Assembly: GCA_017792345.1 (NCBI GenBank)
Contig: CP051228.1
Span: 3,998,148 to 4,062,147, forward strand
Length of the DNA: 64,000 nucleotides
Direction: 5' to 3'
Origin: Mesoflavibacter sp.
Lineage (GTDB): Bacteria; Pseudomonadota; Alphaproteobacteria; UBA8366; Aestuariispiraceae
Part shown: piece by piece, positions 16,844-25,338 of the stretch
How positions within the stretch are numbered: the stretch's first letter is position 1
Layout of the letters: every line of letters begins with the position of its first letter
Notes under the pieces: generated by a model
The model's input: only the letters and a program-made list of their open reading frames with translations
The model's database searches: none
What the model was told of the DNA's origin: nothing
Program-made: the position numbers and the translations under genes

Positions 16844-17302
16844 TTAACCGCGGCCACCGCGACCGGTGGTTTTGCCCAGACCAATCTTCTTGGCGAATTT
16901 GGACCGCTGCGCCGCGTAGTTGGGGGCGACCATCGGGTAGTCGGGCGACAGCCCCCATTTGGCACGGTATTGCTCCGGCGTCATGCCATAGGCCGTGCGG
17001 AGATGCCGTTTCAGCATCTTGAGTTTCCGGCCGTCTTCCAGGCATACGAGATAGTCGGGCTGAACCGAATCGCGAATGGAAAGAGTCGTTGCCCGGGCGG
17101 CGCGTAACGGTCGGGACGGGGTCTTTGGCGGATCCTGGTTCAGGGACGAGAATTTGCCGAACACGCTGCCGATGACGCCGCTGATATCCGCCTTCGTGAC
17201 GTTGTTGTTGCCGACATAGGCGGAAACGACCTCTGCCGTCATATGCAGCAAGTCACCGCGGCTGACGGGCGCTTTCGCTCTTGATTCTTCTTTATCGTTC
17301 AT
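16844..17302 (-). CDS. mucR: MucR/Ros-family transcriptional regulator
   Basis: 152 residues. The C-terminal half carries the MucR/Ros DNA-binding region, YLVCLEDGRKLKMLKRHL followed by GMTPEQYRAKWGLSPDYPMVAPNYA; the N-terminal half has the DLLHMTAEVVSAYVGNN helix used for oligomerisation. Ros itself has a Cys2His2 finger; here the second Cys is Asp (CLED) and the second His position reads Tyr (RTAYG), so zinc ligands are incomplete. MucR-type proteins bind AT-rich promoter DNA and usually repress their own gene. The 255-base region upstream is distinctly AT-rich. Confidence 0.92.
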   Translation of the reverse strand: MNDKEESRAKAPVSRGDLLHMTAEVVSAYVGNNNVTKADISGVIGSVFGKFSSLNQDPPKTPSRPLRAARATTLSIRDSVQPDYLVCLEDGRKLKMLKRHLRTAYGMTPEQYRAKWGLSPDYPMVAPNYAAQRSKFAKKIGLGKTTGRGGRG

Positions 17303-17557
17303 CCCCGACGCTCCCCCTGAAGCCTAGGCTCCGCAAATGCCTCGCAGACGAAATATTGGTAACGGCGAGGCCAAGCAAAGGAATTTAATCAAACTACCCG
17401 AAGTGAATCAATAAAGATTCAGTACTGACCTATTTAGTCTTGAAAGAATAATCGAGTATTTTAGGAAGTTTCACAAATTGTTGGGAGTAGACGGTGGGTG
17501 CGCCACCATATAAGGTGTCTTTCGCATGGTTTCCTCGGATCAACTAGTGGGAAGGGT
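17303..17557. promoter_or_regulatory. AT-rich divergent regulatory region between mucR and an LprI-like gene
   Basis: 255 bases with no gene. The middle (about 17360-17490) is much richer in A and T than its surroundings. It contains an inverted repeat TGAATC-6-GATTCA (17404-17421) and runs such as ATTTAGTCTTGAAAGAATAAT. MucR proteins bind AT-rich sites, so autoregulation and repression of the neighbouring secreted-protein gene are plausible. No promoter boxes can be assigned with confidence. Confidence 0.5.
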
Positions 17558-18421
17558 ATGATCCTTCCTGGCAGGTCTGCTGTGGCGCGATGTCGACTGT
17601 TGGGCATTCCGTTCCTTTTGCTGTTCGGCTTTCGCGCCGTGCTCGGTGACGCGGAAGCCGGTGATTTCGAGGAGGACGTCGCCTGGGAGGCGCAGGCGCT
17701 CGCGCGCGATCTCCTGGCTTGTGGCGTCACGGATCAGGATCAGTGTGAACAGGACTTCATCGAGTTCTGCGTCCAGCGTAACGGCGGCTGGACGACCCAT
17801 GCGTCCGTCCTTTGCGAAACCGCGCGCCACGATTTCTGGATGGCCCGTCACCAGGCCCTTTACCCATCCCTGCTGGACACCCTGAAAAGCCGCTCCGAAG
17901 CTGAAGCCGAGGCTTTGACGAGCCGGTTTTCCAGTTGGGAACGATACAGCGACCTTCGATGTGGCCGGTATGGCGCGATGGACGGGACGATGTGGCGTGT
18001 CGTTGGCGCGAGTTGCCGGGCGCAGATGGCCAAGCTCTTGGCTGAAGATACCGAGAACGATGCGTTGATCGCCGGAATGGACAGCGCGGTGACCGTCGAT
18101 TGGAACAAGGACGGCGCTTTGGACATCGATCTGGATTGCGATGGTGCATCGGAAACCCTGATGCCGGGATCGGCCGAAACACCTCAAGGGTCCTTCGCCC
18201 TTGTCGGCAGGGAGGGGGAGCATGGCCAGACGGAGACCGTTCTTGTATTTCCGGTTGACCCGACATTGCAGGACGCGGTTTGCCGGCATCCGATCTCATT
18301 GAGCCGGCATCCAGACGCGGATGGTCAGTGCGACGCCCTCAGGATTGACGACATGACATGCGATGGGATCATTGTCTTTCGAGAGACGGACGGCGGGGAA
18401 ATGATCCTCTATCGTAATTAA
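17558..18421 (+). CDS. Secreted LprI/DUF1311-like protein
   Basis: 287 residues with an N-terminal signal sequence (LLGIPFLLLFGFRAVLG). Residues about 60-150 resemble the LprI N-terminal domain (DUF1311): a helix ending SSWERYSDLRCGRYG and a later VVGASCRAQMAKLL, with paired cysteines that probably form disulphides in the periplasm. The C-terminal part, after DWNKDGALDIDLDCDG, is not recognised and carries further cysteines. LprI-type proteins include lysozyme inhibitors, but the role here is unknown. ATG 17558 is preferred because GGAAGGG precedes it and the signal peptide starts there. AT-rich DNA flanks both sides. Confidence 0.65.
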   Translation: MILPGRSAVARCRLLGIPFLLLFGFRAVLGDAEAGDFEEDVAWEAQALARDLLACGVTDQDQCEQDFIEFCVQRNGGWTTHASVLCETARHDFWMARHQALYPSLLDTLKSRSEAEAEALTSRFSSWERYSDLRCGRYGAMDGTMWRVVGASCRAQMAKLLAEDTENDALIAGMDSAVTVDWNKDGALDIDLDCDGASETLMPGSAETPQGSFALVGREGEHGQTETVLVFPVDPTLQDAVCRHPISLSRHPDADGQCDALRIDDMTCDGIIVFRETDGGEMILYRN

Positions 18422-18702
18422 AATAAAGCCTTATGGGTCTTCAATTATGTTTTGAATTAGAAGTGATGTTTAAGGCGCTGTAAATATTTACTTTAATAAA
18501 GTATCTATACTGAACATTAGCGCATAGTCCGTGGAATGCCGACACAATGTTTTGGGGGCGCCAGGCCGGCAAACTACATCATTTCCTGTGATGGCGCGGT
18601 TTTCACCTCCTTTCGCTGGAAATTTGCGGAGCCCTATGATACATCCGCGCACTCGCCAACGGTGACCGCACTTTCTCACTCTGCCGAAAGGGGTTCGTTC
18701 GG
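18422..18702. other. AT-rich intergenic region upstream of rpiB
   Basis: 281 bases without a convincing gene. The first 110 bases are very AT-rich for this genome and include the inverted repeat TACTTT-AAT-AAAGTA (18489-18503). The remainder returns to normal composition. A promoter for rpiB-glyA is expected here. No RNA gene was recognised. Confidence 0.5.
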
Positions 18703-19173
18703 GTGTCCGATCAAGCCGATTCATCGAAGATTGTCGCCCTGGCCTGCGATCACGCGGGGCTGGAGATGAAACGGGCGCTGCTGCCGGTTCTGGAAGAGAT
18801 GGGCGTCACGGCGTTGGATCTCGGGACCGATACCAGCGACAGTGTCGATTATCCAGATTTCGCCGACCGACTGGCGCAAGCCTTGGCCGACGGCCGGGCA
18901 GAACGGGGTATTTTGGTGTGCGGCAGCGGGATCGGTATCTCGATCGCGGCAAACCGCCATGCCCATATCCGCGCGGCGTTGTGCCACAATTCGACCGATG
19001 CGCGCCTGTCGCGGCAGCATAATGACGCAAACGTCATCGCTTTCGGCGCGCGCACGATGGGCGATGAAGTCGCGAAAGAGTGTGTTAGGGCGTTCCTGAC
19101 CACGGGTTTCGAAGGGGGCCGGCACGAGCGCCGCGTCTCGAAGATGTCACCCGGCCGGCCGGGTTCCGCTTGA
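18703..19173 (+). CDS. rpiB: Ribose 5-phosphate isomerase B
   Basis: 156 residues. RpiB interconverts ribose 5-phosphate and ribulose 5-phosphate in the pentose phosphate pathway. [10 protein letters not shown] is at the N-terminus, [11 protein letters not shown] in the middle, then [15 protein letters not shown] with the active-site Cys and [21 protein letters not shown] 18703 follows a GAAAGGGG tract, with a rather long nine-base spacing. The glyA gene follows on the same strand after 82 bases, and rpiB-glyA-nrdR is a common alphaproteobacterial order. Confidence 0.93.
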   Translation: MSDQADSSKIVALACDHAGLEMKRALLPVLEEMGVTALDLGTDTSDSVDYPDFADRLAQALADGRAERGILVCGSGIGISIAANRHAHIRAALCHNSTDARLSRQHNDANVIAFGARTMGDEVAKECVRAFLTTGFEGGRHERRVSKMSPGRPGSA

Positions 19174-19255
19174 TACGGCGATCGCTAAAGGCCTATGGCC
19201 CGTCCCGCGTAGACCTCGGGCGCGGCGGACCGCAACATGGAAGGACCCTGAGGAT

Positions 19256-20566
19256 ATGAGTGCTGCAGAGAAGCAAGAGCTTTACGGTTACACCGGTTTC
19301 TTCGACGCGAGCCTGGAAGACAGCGATCCCGCTGTGCATGCCGCGCTGACGGACGAATTGCACCGCCAGAATGACGGGATCGAGTTGATCGCGTCGGAAA
19401 ACATCGTCAGCCGCGCCGTTTTGCAGGCCGTCGGCTCTGTAAACACCAACAAATACGCTGAAGGCTATTCCGGCCGCCGCTACTATGGCGGTTGCGAATA
19501 TGTCGACGTCGTCGAGAACCTCGCGATCGAGCGTGTCTGCAAACTGTTCAACTGCCAATTCGCCAATGTTCAGCCGCATTCCGGCGCCCAGGCGAACCAG
19601 GCCGTCTTCTTCGCGCTGCTGCAGCCGGGCGACACCTATCTGGGCCTGTCGCTGGCGTCCGGCGGTCACTTGACCCATGGCGCCGCGCCGAACCAGTCGG
19701 GCAAATGGTTCAACGCCGTTCAGTATGACGTGCGCGCCGAAGATCACTTGATCGATTTCGATCAGGTCGAGCGCCTGGCCAAGGAACACAAGCCGAAGCT
19801 GATCGTGGCCGGCGGGTCCGCCTATCCGCGCATTCTGGATTTCAAGCGGTTCCGCGAGATTGCCGATTCCGTCGGTGCCTATCTGATGGTCGATATGGCG
19901 CATTTCGCCGGTCTGGTCGCGGGCGGCCATCACCCGAACCCGCTGGAATACGCCCATGTCGCGACGTCGACGACGCACAAGACGCTGCGTTGCACGCGCG
20001 GCGGCATCATCCTGACCAACGACGAAGCCCTGGCGAAGAAGTTCAACTCAGCCGTTTTCCCGGGCCTGCAGGGCGGTCCGCTGATGCATGTCATCGCCGG
20101 CAAGGCGGTCGGCTTCGGTGAGGCACTGCGTCCGGAATACAAGGCTTATACCGGCGCCATCGTGCGCAACGCGAAGGTTCTGGCCGGAACCCTGATCGAA
20201 GGCGGGCTGGACATCGTTTCCGGCGGGACCGACACGCATCTGATGCTGGTCGACCTGCGTCCGAAGGGCCTGACCGGCAACATTGCCGAGAAGAGCCTGG
20301 AGCGGGCCGGGATCACCTGCAACAAGAACGGAATCCCGTTTGACCCTGAAAAGCCGATGGTGACAAGCGGCATTCGCCTGGGCACGCCGGCGGCGACGAC
20401 CCGGGGCTTCGGAGAGGCGGAATTCCACGAAGTCGGCCAGATGATCGTCGAAGTGCTGGACGGACTGGCCCAGAATCGGGAAGACAATAGCGCGGTCGAA
20501 AATGCCGTTCATGCGCGGGTGAAAGCCCTATGCGAACGGTTCCCGCTGTATTCGGCGCCTTATTGA
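19256..20566 (+). CDS. glyA: Serine hydroxymethyltransferase
   Basis: 436-residue PLP enzyme that converts serine and tetrahydrofolate into glycine and 5,10-methylene-tetrahydrofolate. [30 protein letters not shown] and [12 protein letters not shown]-type segments are present. The PLP lysine is K242 in TTHKTLR. Just after it the sequence reads RCTRGG, where most bacterial SHMTs have RGPRGG; this is unusual and is listed as a finding. The ATG is preceded by GGAAGGACCCTGAGGAT. A strong hairpin lies between glyA and nrdR. Confidence 0.95.
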   Translation: MSAAEKQELYGYTGFFDASLEDSDPAVHAALTDELHRQNDGIELIASENIVSRAVLQAVGSVNTNKYAEGYSGRRYYGGCEYVDVVENLAIERVCKLFNCQFANVQPHSGAQANQAVFFALLQPGDTYLGLSLASGGHLTHGAAPNQSGKWFNAVQYDVRAEDHLIDFDQVERLAKEHKPKLIVAGGSAYPRILDFKRFREIADSVGAYLMVDMAHFAGLVAGGHHPNPLEYAHVATSTTHKTLRCTRGGIILTNDEALAKKFNSAVFPGLQGGPLMHVIAGKAVGFGEALRPEYKAYTGAIVRNAKVLAGTLIEGGLDIVSGGTDTHLMLVDLRPKGLTGNIAEKSLERAGITCNKNGIPFDPEKPMVTSGIRLGTPAATTRGFGEAEFHEVGQMIVEVLDGLAQNREDNSAVENAVHARVKALCERFPLYSAPY

Positions 20567-20592
20567 GGCACCGGTAGCGGTTGTTAACGAGA

Positions 20593-20619
20593 CCCGGGAC
20601 GGGACCGGCCCGTCCCGGG
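20593..20619. terminator. Strong hairpin between glyA and nrdR
   Basis: A perfect 11-base inverted repeat (CCCGGGACGGG ... CCCGTCCCGGG) with a five-base loop begins 27 bases after the glyA stop. No T-run follows, so it may be an incomplete or attenuating terminator, or it may stabilise the glyA transcript end. nrdR starts 26 bases later. Confidence 0.5.
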
Positions 20620-20644
20620 CGCTTACACGAGGGGCGGTGAAGCG

Positions 20645-21112
20645 ATGAAATGTCCGTTCTGCGGTCACGACGACACCCAGGTTAAGGATTCCCGGCCGAC
20701 GGAAGACAATTCCGCGATCCGCCGCCGGCGGATGTGCCTGAACTGTGGGGCGCGTTTCACCACTTTCGAACGCGTTCAATTGCGGGAACTGACCGTCGTC
20801 AAAAAGAACGGCCAACGCGAGCCTTTCGACCGCGACAAGCTGATCCGGTCGATGCAGATCGCCTGCCGCAAACGCAATGTCGAGTTGGACCGGATCGAGC
20901 GGATCGTGAACTCCATTGTTCGCCGTCTGGAAAGTTCCGGCGAGAACGAAATCCCCGTGTCGACGGTCGGTGAAATGGTCATGGAAGCGCTGCTCCAACT
21001 GGACCAGGTCGCCTATGTCCGCTTCGCGTCGGTTTACCGGAACTTCCGCGAGGCCAAGGATTTCACCGACTTCGTCCAGCGCGACGTCTCGCGGCTCGAA
21101 GACGACCTCTGA
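20645..21112 (+). CDS. nrdR: Transcriptional repressor NrdR
   Basis: 155 residues, complete. The zinc ribbon has C3-x2-C6 and C31-x2-C34, followed by an ATP-cone domain beginning [16 protein letters not shown]. NrdR represses ribonucleotide reductase genes in response to bound ATP/dATP. A GGGGCGGTGA Shine-Dalgarno precedes the ATG. It is followed after nine bases by ribD, an arrangement conserved in many proteobacteria. Confidence 0.96.
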   Translation: MKCPFCGHDDTQVKDSRPTEDNSAIRRRRMCLNCGARFTTFERVQLRELTVVKKNGQREPFDRDKLIRSMQIACRKRNVELDRIERIVNSIVRRLESSGENEIPVSTVGEMVMEALLQLDQVAYVRFASVYRNFREAKDFTDFVQRDVSRLEDDL

Positions 21113-21121
21113 TCCCGGGCC

Positions 21122-22252
21122 ATGGCCCCCCCATCCGACAATCCCGACGACGCGCGCTGGATGCGCGCGGCCCTGTCGCTTGCCAGACGGGGGTTGGGCC
21201 GGGTTGCGCCTAACCCGGCTGTCGGCTGTGTCCTGGTGCGCGACGGCCGTGTCGTGGGACGTGGTTGGACCCAGCCGGGCGGCCGGCCGCATGCCGAAAC
21301 CGAAGCTTTGGCGCGTGCCGGGGCGGCAGCCCGGGGTGCGACAGCCTATGTCACGCTGGAACCGTGTTCCCATCATGGCGAAACCGGACCCTGCGCCGAT
21401 GCCCTGATCGAGGCCGGTATAACCCGTGCGGTGGTCGCAATGCCCGATCCGGACGTCCGGGTCTCCGGGCGCGGCTTTGAGCGGATGCGGTCGGCCGGAA
21501 TCTCGGTCGAGACCGGCATTCTGGAGGACGAGGCCGCGCGGCTGAATGCCGGCTTCCTGTCCCACCGCCTGCGCGGGCGGCCGATTGTAACCCTGAAGCT
21601 CGCCACCACGTTGGACAGCAAGATTGCAACCGCGGCCGGTGAAAGCCAGTGGATCACCGGGCCGGAGGCACGGGCGGATGCCCATTTGCTGCGTATGACC
21701 CACGACGCCGTACTGGTCGGCATCGGGACGGCCCTGGCGGATGATCCGGCGCTGACCTGCCGGTTGCCGGGGGTGCCTGGGGCAGGGTGGCGGGTTGTCC
21801 TCGATAGCATGGGCCGACTGCCGCCGGACGCGGCGCTCTGTGATGGTGCGCGGCCCACAGTGCAACTCGTCTCCTCCGATGCCCCTGAAGACACGCCAAG
21901 CGGCGTCGAGCGGATCGTCGTCGCCCGTGGGCAGGGCGGCGGACTGGATCCGGAAGCGTGCCTGGCCGCGTTGGCCGGCAAAGGGATCACCCGGCTGATG
22001 GCGGAAGGCGGCGGGGCTGTCGCCGCTTCCTTCTTGCGAGAGGGGCTGGTGGACCGGATCGTCTGGTACCGCGCGGCCTTCGCGATGGGCGGTGACGGTC
22101 GGGACGGCATTGCACCGTTCGGTCTTGTCCGCCTGTCCGATGCGCAACGGTTTCTGCCTATCGCCTCCCGCGCCCTGGGGCGGGATCGGGTAGAGGTTTT
22201 TGAGACGGGAGATTACGCGGCATGGCGCGACTGGGGACCTGCGGCGCTGTAA
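21122..22252 (+). CDS. ribD: Bifunctional diaminohydroxyphosphoribosylaminopyrimidine deaminase / reductase
   Basis: 376 residues. The N-terminal deaminase has the zinc motif HAE (57-59) and PC(82)SHHGETGPC(91). The C-terminal reductase begins at about residue 155 with RPIVTLKLATTLDSKIA and contains WITGPEARADAHLLR and LMAEGGGAVAASFL. It performs the second and third steps of riboflavin synthesis. The start is nine bases after nrdR. The 3' end overlaps the following lipoprotein gene by 31 bases. Confidence 0.95.
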   Translation: MAPPSDNPDDARWMRAALSLARRGLGRVAPNPAVGCVLVRDGRVVGRGWTQPGGRPHAETEALARAGAAARGATAYVTLEPCSHHGETGPCADALIEAGITRAVVAMPDPDVRVSGRGFERMRSAGISVETGILEDEAARLNAGFLSHRLRGRPIVTLKLATTLDSKIATAAGESQWITGPEARADAHLLRMTHDAVLVGIGTALADDPALTCRLPGVPGAGWRVVLDSMGRLPPDAALCDGARPTVQLVSSDAPEDTPSGVERIVVARGQGGGLDPEACLAALAGKGITRLMAEGGGAVAASFLREGLVDRIVWYRAAFAMGGDGRDGIAPFGLVRLSDAQRFLPIASRALGRDRVEVFETGDYAAWRDWGPAAL

Positions 22253-23100
22253 TCCTGGCGGCCTTCGGACTGGCGGCGTGCCAATCGTCCGGCGGTGTCA
22301 GCGGGCCGATGACCGAATCCGAACAATGCTGGTGGGTCCATACCTGTTTCGACGTGGCCAAGACCGCGGATCAACGGGCCGCGACGATCGTGCTCGACTA
22401 CAAGGGCTCCTACGAGCCTTTCGCCGTTCAGGTCCGCACCAGCGTTTCGGGGATGGACGGGACGTGGCTGGAAAACGAAACCTTCTTCCTTCAGGAACCC
22501 CGGCAGATTCCGATCCTCAACGTGAAGGCCGGAACCACGGGCAGTTGGGATTGGCGATGGAGTTTTTCCCATCACCCCGGCGTTGAACCGGCCGTCCATG
22601 ATGACAGCGTGTTGTACCGGCTGCCCTATCGCGACGGCGAGACCTATGAGGTCATTCAGGGGTATGGCGGCAATACCAGCCATGCCGGCGATAACTTCTA
22701 CTCGATTGATTGGGACATGCCGGTCGGAACGGCAGTTCTGGCCGCGCGGGACGGCATTGTTGTCTCCGCCAGAGGGGAGTCGAACCGGAAGGGCCGAGGC
22801 TGGGACAATCATGTGATCATCCGGCATGGGGACGGGACCTATGCTTGGTATCTGCACCTGCAACAGGATGGGGTGACGGTACAGCCTGGCCAATCGGTGA
22901 CCGCGGGATCGTTGATTGGCTATTCGGGCGATACCGGCTTTTCTTCCCGCGCCCACCTCCATTTCCAGGTCTCCGCCCTGTCGGCAGATCCTGACAAATT
23001 CTATGCCTCTTTTCCGACACGCTTCTGGACCGCCGACGGCGAGGTCGCGCAATTGCGGAAGGGCGGGAGCTATAAGGGCGTCTCTCTGCCTGGCGGTTAA
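22222..23100 (+). CDS. M23-family (LytM) peptidase lipoprotein
   Basis: 292 residues. The signal peptide ends in a lipobox, FGLAAC, so the mature N-terminus is probably lipidated at Cys20. The LytM domain (about residues 145-250) has HAGDNFYSIDWDMPVGT, with the HxxxD-like metal ligands, and RAHLHFQV with the HxH motif, so it may be an active endopeptidase acting on peptidoglycan cross-links. The region before it is a beta-rich domain I do not recognise. It starts inside ribD (31-base overlap), which places it in the riboflavin transcription unit without an obvious functional link. Confidence 0.85.
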   Translation: MARLGTCGAVILAAFGLAACQSSGGVSGPMTESEQCWWVHTCFDVAKTADQRAATIVLDYKGSYEPFAVQVRTSVSGMDGTWLENETFFLQEPRQIPILNVKAGTTGSWDWRWSFSHHPGVEPAVHDDSVLYRLPYRDGETYEVIQGYGGNTSHAGDNFYSIDWDMPVGTAVLAARDGIVVSARGESNRKGRGWDNHVIIRHGDGTYAWYLHLQQDGVTVQPGQSVTAGSLIGYSGDTGFSSRAHLHFQVSALSADPDKFYASFPTRFWTADGEVAQLRKGGSYKGVSLPGG

Positions 23101-23190
23101 GCCCGATTTGACCTGGCGCAAAGCGGTTTGGCTTACCAGGTCCTAGTCTCGACGTCATCGAGTCCGAAATCTGGATAAGGAGACGAGACC

Positions 23191-23424
23191 ATGACCCATA
23201 CCCCCCATGAGCTGGACCAGGAGTTTCCGGAAAGCGGTGCCAGGATCCACACCCTGAAAGAGCAGGACGGCCATTTCCGAAAGCTGGCCGATCAGTATCA
23301 CGACCTGAACCGCGAAATTCACCGCGGCGAGACCGATGTGGAGCCGATGGGCGAGTTCCACTTGGAGGATCTGAAGAAACGGCGTTTGGCGCTGCTGGAC
23401 GAAATCGGCGGCTATCTGCGCTGA
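23191..23424 (+). CDS. DUF465 (YdcH-like) small helical protein
   Basis: 77 residues, rich in charged heptads: HTLKEQDGHFRKLADQYHDLNREIHRGE then FHLEDLKKRRLALLDEIGGYLR. This is the DUF465/YdcH pattern, a short coiled-coil hairpin of unknown role. GGATAAGGAGACGAGACC before the ATG is a strong Shine-Dalgarno. It lies between the M23 lipoprotein and ribE. Confidence 0.88.
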   Translation: MTHTPHELDQEFPESGARIHTLKEQDGHFRKLADQYHDLNREIHRGETDVEPMGEFHLEDLKKRRLALLDEIGGYLR

Positions 23425-23483
23425 TCCGCATTGCGGTTCCAGCCGTAACGACGCCAAAGGGTGTCGCAGTCTGGGTTTGCCTT

Positions 23484-23514
23484 ATCGGGCGATAAGCGTA
23501 ATACATCGCCCGAT
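23484..23514. promoter_or_regulatory. Perfect 10-base inverted repeat upstream of ribE
   Basis: ATCGGGCGAT and ATCGCCCGAT are exact reverse complements with an 11-base loop. The hairpin ends 31 bases before the ribE start. Each arm is itself nearly palindromic. Only TTT follows, so it is a weak terminator for the DUF465 gene at best; a protein-binding site or mRNA structure controlling ribE is possible. It does not match the FMN riboswitch consensus. Confidence 0.45.
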
Positions 23515-23545
23515 TTGGCACCGGGACTGAAGGAAGGGGCCGCCC

Positions 23546-24151
23546 ATGTTCACCGGAATCGTGACCGATCGCGGACGCATCGCCTCCCGGCAGGATGGCG
23601 GCGACACGCGTTTCGTGGTGGAGACCGCCTACGATGTCGACGGGATCGATCTTGGCGCGTCGATCTCCTGTTCCGGCTGCTGCCTGACCGTCGTGGAGAA
23701 GGGACGGAACGCTGACGGTCTCGGCTGGTTCGCGGTCGACGCCTCGGCGGAAACGCTGTCCAAGACCACGCTGGATGCCTGGCAGGCCGATACGCGCATC
23801 AATCTGGAACGCGCGTTGCGCCTGGGCGATGAGCTGGGCGGCCATTTCGTGCTGGGCCATGTCGACGGCGTCGCGGAGATCGTGTCCCGGACCGGCGAGG
23901 GGGACAGCACCCGTTTCACCTTCCGCCCGCCCCAGACCTTCATGAAATATATCGCGCCGAAAGGGTCGGTCGTTCTGGATGGCGTGTCATTGACCGTGAA
24001 CGAAGTCGATGACGACACGTTCGGCGTCAACATCATCCCGCATACCGCCGCCGTGACCGGGTTCGGTGACGCCGCAGCCGGCGACCGCGTTAATCTTGAG
24101 GTCGACGCGCTCGCCCGATATGTTGCGCGCCTTCTGGGCAAGGAAGGATAA
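23546..24151 (+). CDS. ribE: Riboflavin synthase alpha subunit
   Basis: 201 residues with two lumazine-binding barrels, starting with the hallmark MFTGIVTDRG. The second barrel begins at GHFVLGHVDGVAEI. DGVSLTVNEVDDDTFGVNIIPHTAAVT is the family C-terminal pattern. The enzyme dismutates two 6,7-dimethyl-8-ribityllumazine molecules into riboflavin. ATG is preceded by GAAGGAAGGGG. ribB follows after seven bases. Confidence 0.95.
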   Translation: MFTGIVTDRGRIASRQDGGDTRFVVETAYDVDGIDLGASISCSGCCLTVVEKGRNADGLGWFAVDASAETLSKTTLDAWQADTRINLERALRLGDELGGHFVLGHVDGVAEIVSRTGEGDSTRFTFRPPQTFMKYIAPKGSVVLDGVSLTVNEVDDDTFGVNIIPHTAAVTGFGDAAAGDRVNLEVDALARYVARLLGKEG

Positions 24152-24158
24152 CGCTCTT

Positions 24159-25316
24159 ATGGGCAAAGACGAACTCGCCACGGTTTCCAAACAGGACATC
24201 GCCCGCGCAACCGGCGATCTGGCCTTTTTGTCGCCGATTGAGGAGATAATCGAAGAGGCCCGTAACGGCCGGATGTTCATCCTGGTTGACGACGAGGACC
24301 GCGAGAATGAGGGCGATCTTGTCATTCCGGCACAAATGGCGACGCCGGAAGCGATCAACTTCATGGCAAAGTTCGGACGGGGCCTGATCTGCCTGGCCCT
24401 GCCCGGGGAACAGGTATCGCGCCTGGGCCTTGAACTGATGCCGCAGAAGAATGCCAGTCGCTTCGGCACGGCCTTCACGATTTCGATCGAAGCACGGGAA
24501 GGGGTGACGACCGGAATTTCCGCCCCGGACCGCGCGCGCACCATCGCGGCCGCCATCGCGCCCAATGCGTCGCCGGAAGACATCACGACGCCGGGCCACA
24601 TCTTCCCGCTTCTGGCGCGCGACGGTGGCGTCCTGGTTCGCGCCGGCCATACCGAGGCCGCGGTCGATCTCTCCCGCCTGGCCGGGTTGAACCCGTCCGG
24701 TGTGATCTGTGAGATCATGAATGATGATGGGGAAATGGCGCGACTGCCGGACCTGATTCAGTTCGCACAGTTTCACGGATTGAAAATCGGCGCGATCGCC
24801 GATCTGATCGCCTACCGCCGCCGCTATGATCATATCGTCGAACGGACGGAATCCACGACGCTGGAATCGGTGCACGGCGGCGCCTTTGACATGCATGTCT
24901 ATGTCAATCAGATCTCCTATGCAGAGCATGTGGCGCTGGTAAAGGGTGATCCGACACAGGGCGGCCCGGTTTTGGTCCGAATGCATGCCCTGAACGTGCT
25001 GGACGATGTCCTGATGGACAAGGACAGCGGCAAGGCGGGCGATCTGCAGAAGGCGATGGACCGGATCGGCGAGGCCGGGCGCGGCGTCGTCGTGCTGATC
25101 CGCGAACCGCATGCGAAATCCCTGTCGGATCGGGTGCGGGTGCGAGAGAACAAGGCCGTTTCCGGGGGCGCAGAATTGCGCGACTACGGGATCGGTGCGC
25201 AGATCCTGACGGATCTGGGCGTCAGTGAAATGATTTTGCTGTCCAACACGGAAAAGACCGTGATCGGCCTGGACGGCTATGGCTTGAAGATCGTCGACCG
25301 CCGGCCGCTCGACTGA
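24159..25316 (+). CDS. ribB: 3,4-dihydroxy-2-butanone 4-phosphate synthase with degenerate GTP cyclohydrolase II-like domain
   Basis: 385 residues. The RibB domain (about 20-225) has DDEDRENEGDL, the acidic active-site loop, and GHIFPLLARDGGVLVRAGHTEA. From about residue 228 (TESTTLESVHGGAFDMHVY) the chain follows the GTP cyclohydrolase II fold, but the CxxGDxFxSxxCxC zinc site reads VRMHALNVLDDVLMDKDSG, with no cysteines at all. Only dihydroxybutanone phosphate synthase activity is therefore expected, and a separate RibA is needed. ATG 24159 (MGKDELATV) is seven bases after ribE; the longer frame inside ribE is not credible. Confidence 0.92.
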   Translation: MGKDELATVSKQDIARATGDLAFLSPIEEIIEEARNGRMFILVDDEDRENEGDLVIPAQMATPEAINFMAKFGRGLICLALPGEQVSRLGLELMPQKNASRFGTAFTISIEAREGVTTGISAPDRARTIAAAIAPNASPEDITTPGHIFPLLARDGGVLVRAGHTEAAVDLSRLAGLNPSGVICEIMNDDGEMARLPDLIQFAQFHGLKIGAIADLIAYRRRYDHIVERTESTTLESVHGGAFDMHVYVNQISYAEHVALVKGDPTQGGPVLVRMHALNVLDDVLMDKDSGKAGDLQKAMDRIGEAGRGVVVLIREPHAKSLSDRVRVRENKAVSGGAELRDYGIGAQILTDLGVSEMILLSNTEKTVIGLDGYGLKIVDRRPLD

Positions 25317-25338
25317 TCGCGTTTTAAAGGACAACGGA

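Noticed and set aside
23425-23545. Possible FMN riboswitch upstream of ribE
   Set aside because: The conserved elements of the RFN box are not present; only a simple hairpin is seen.
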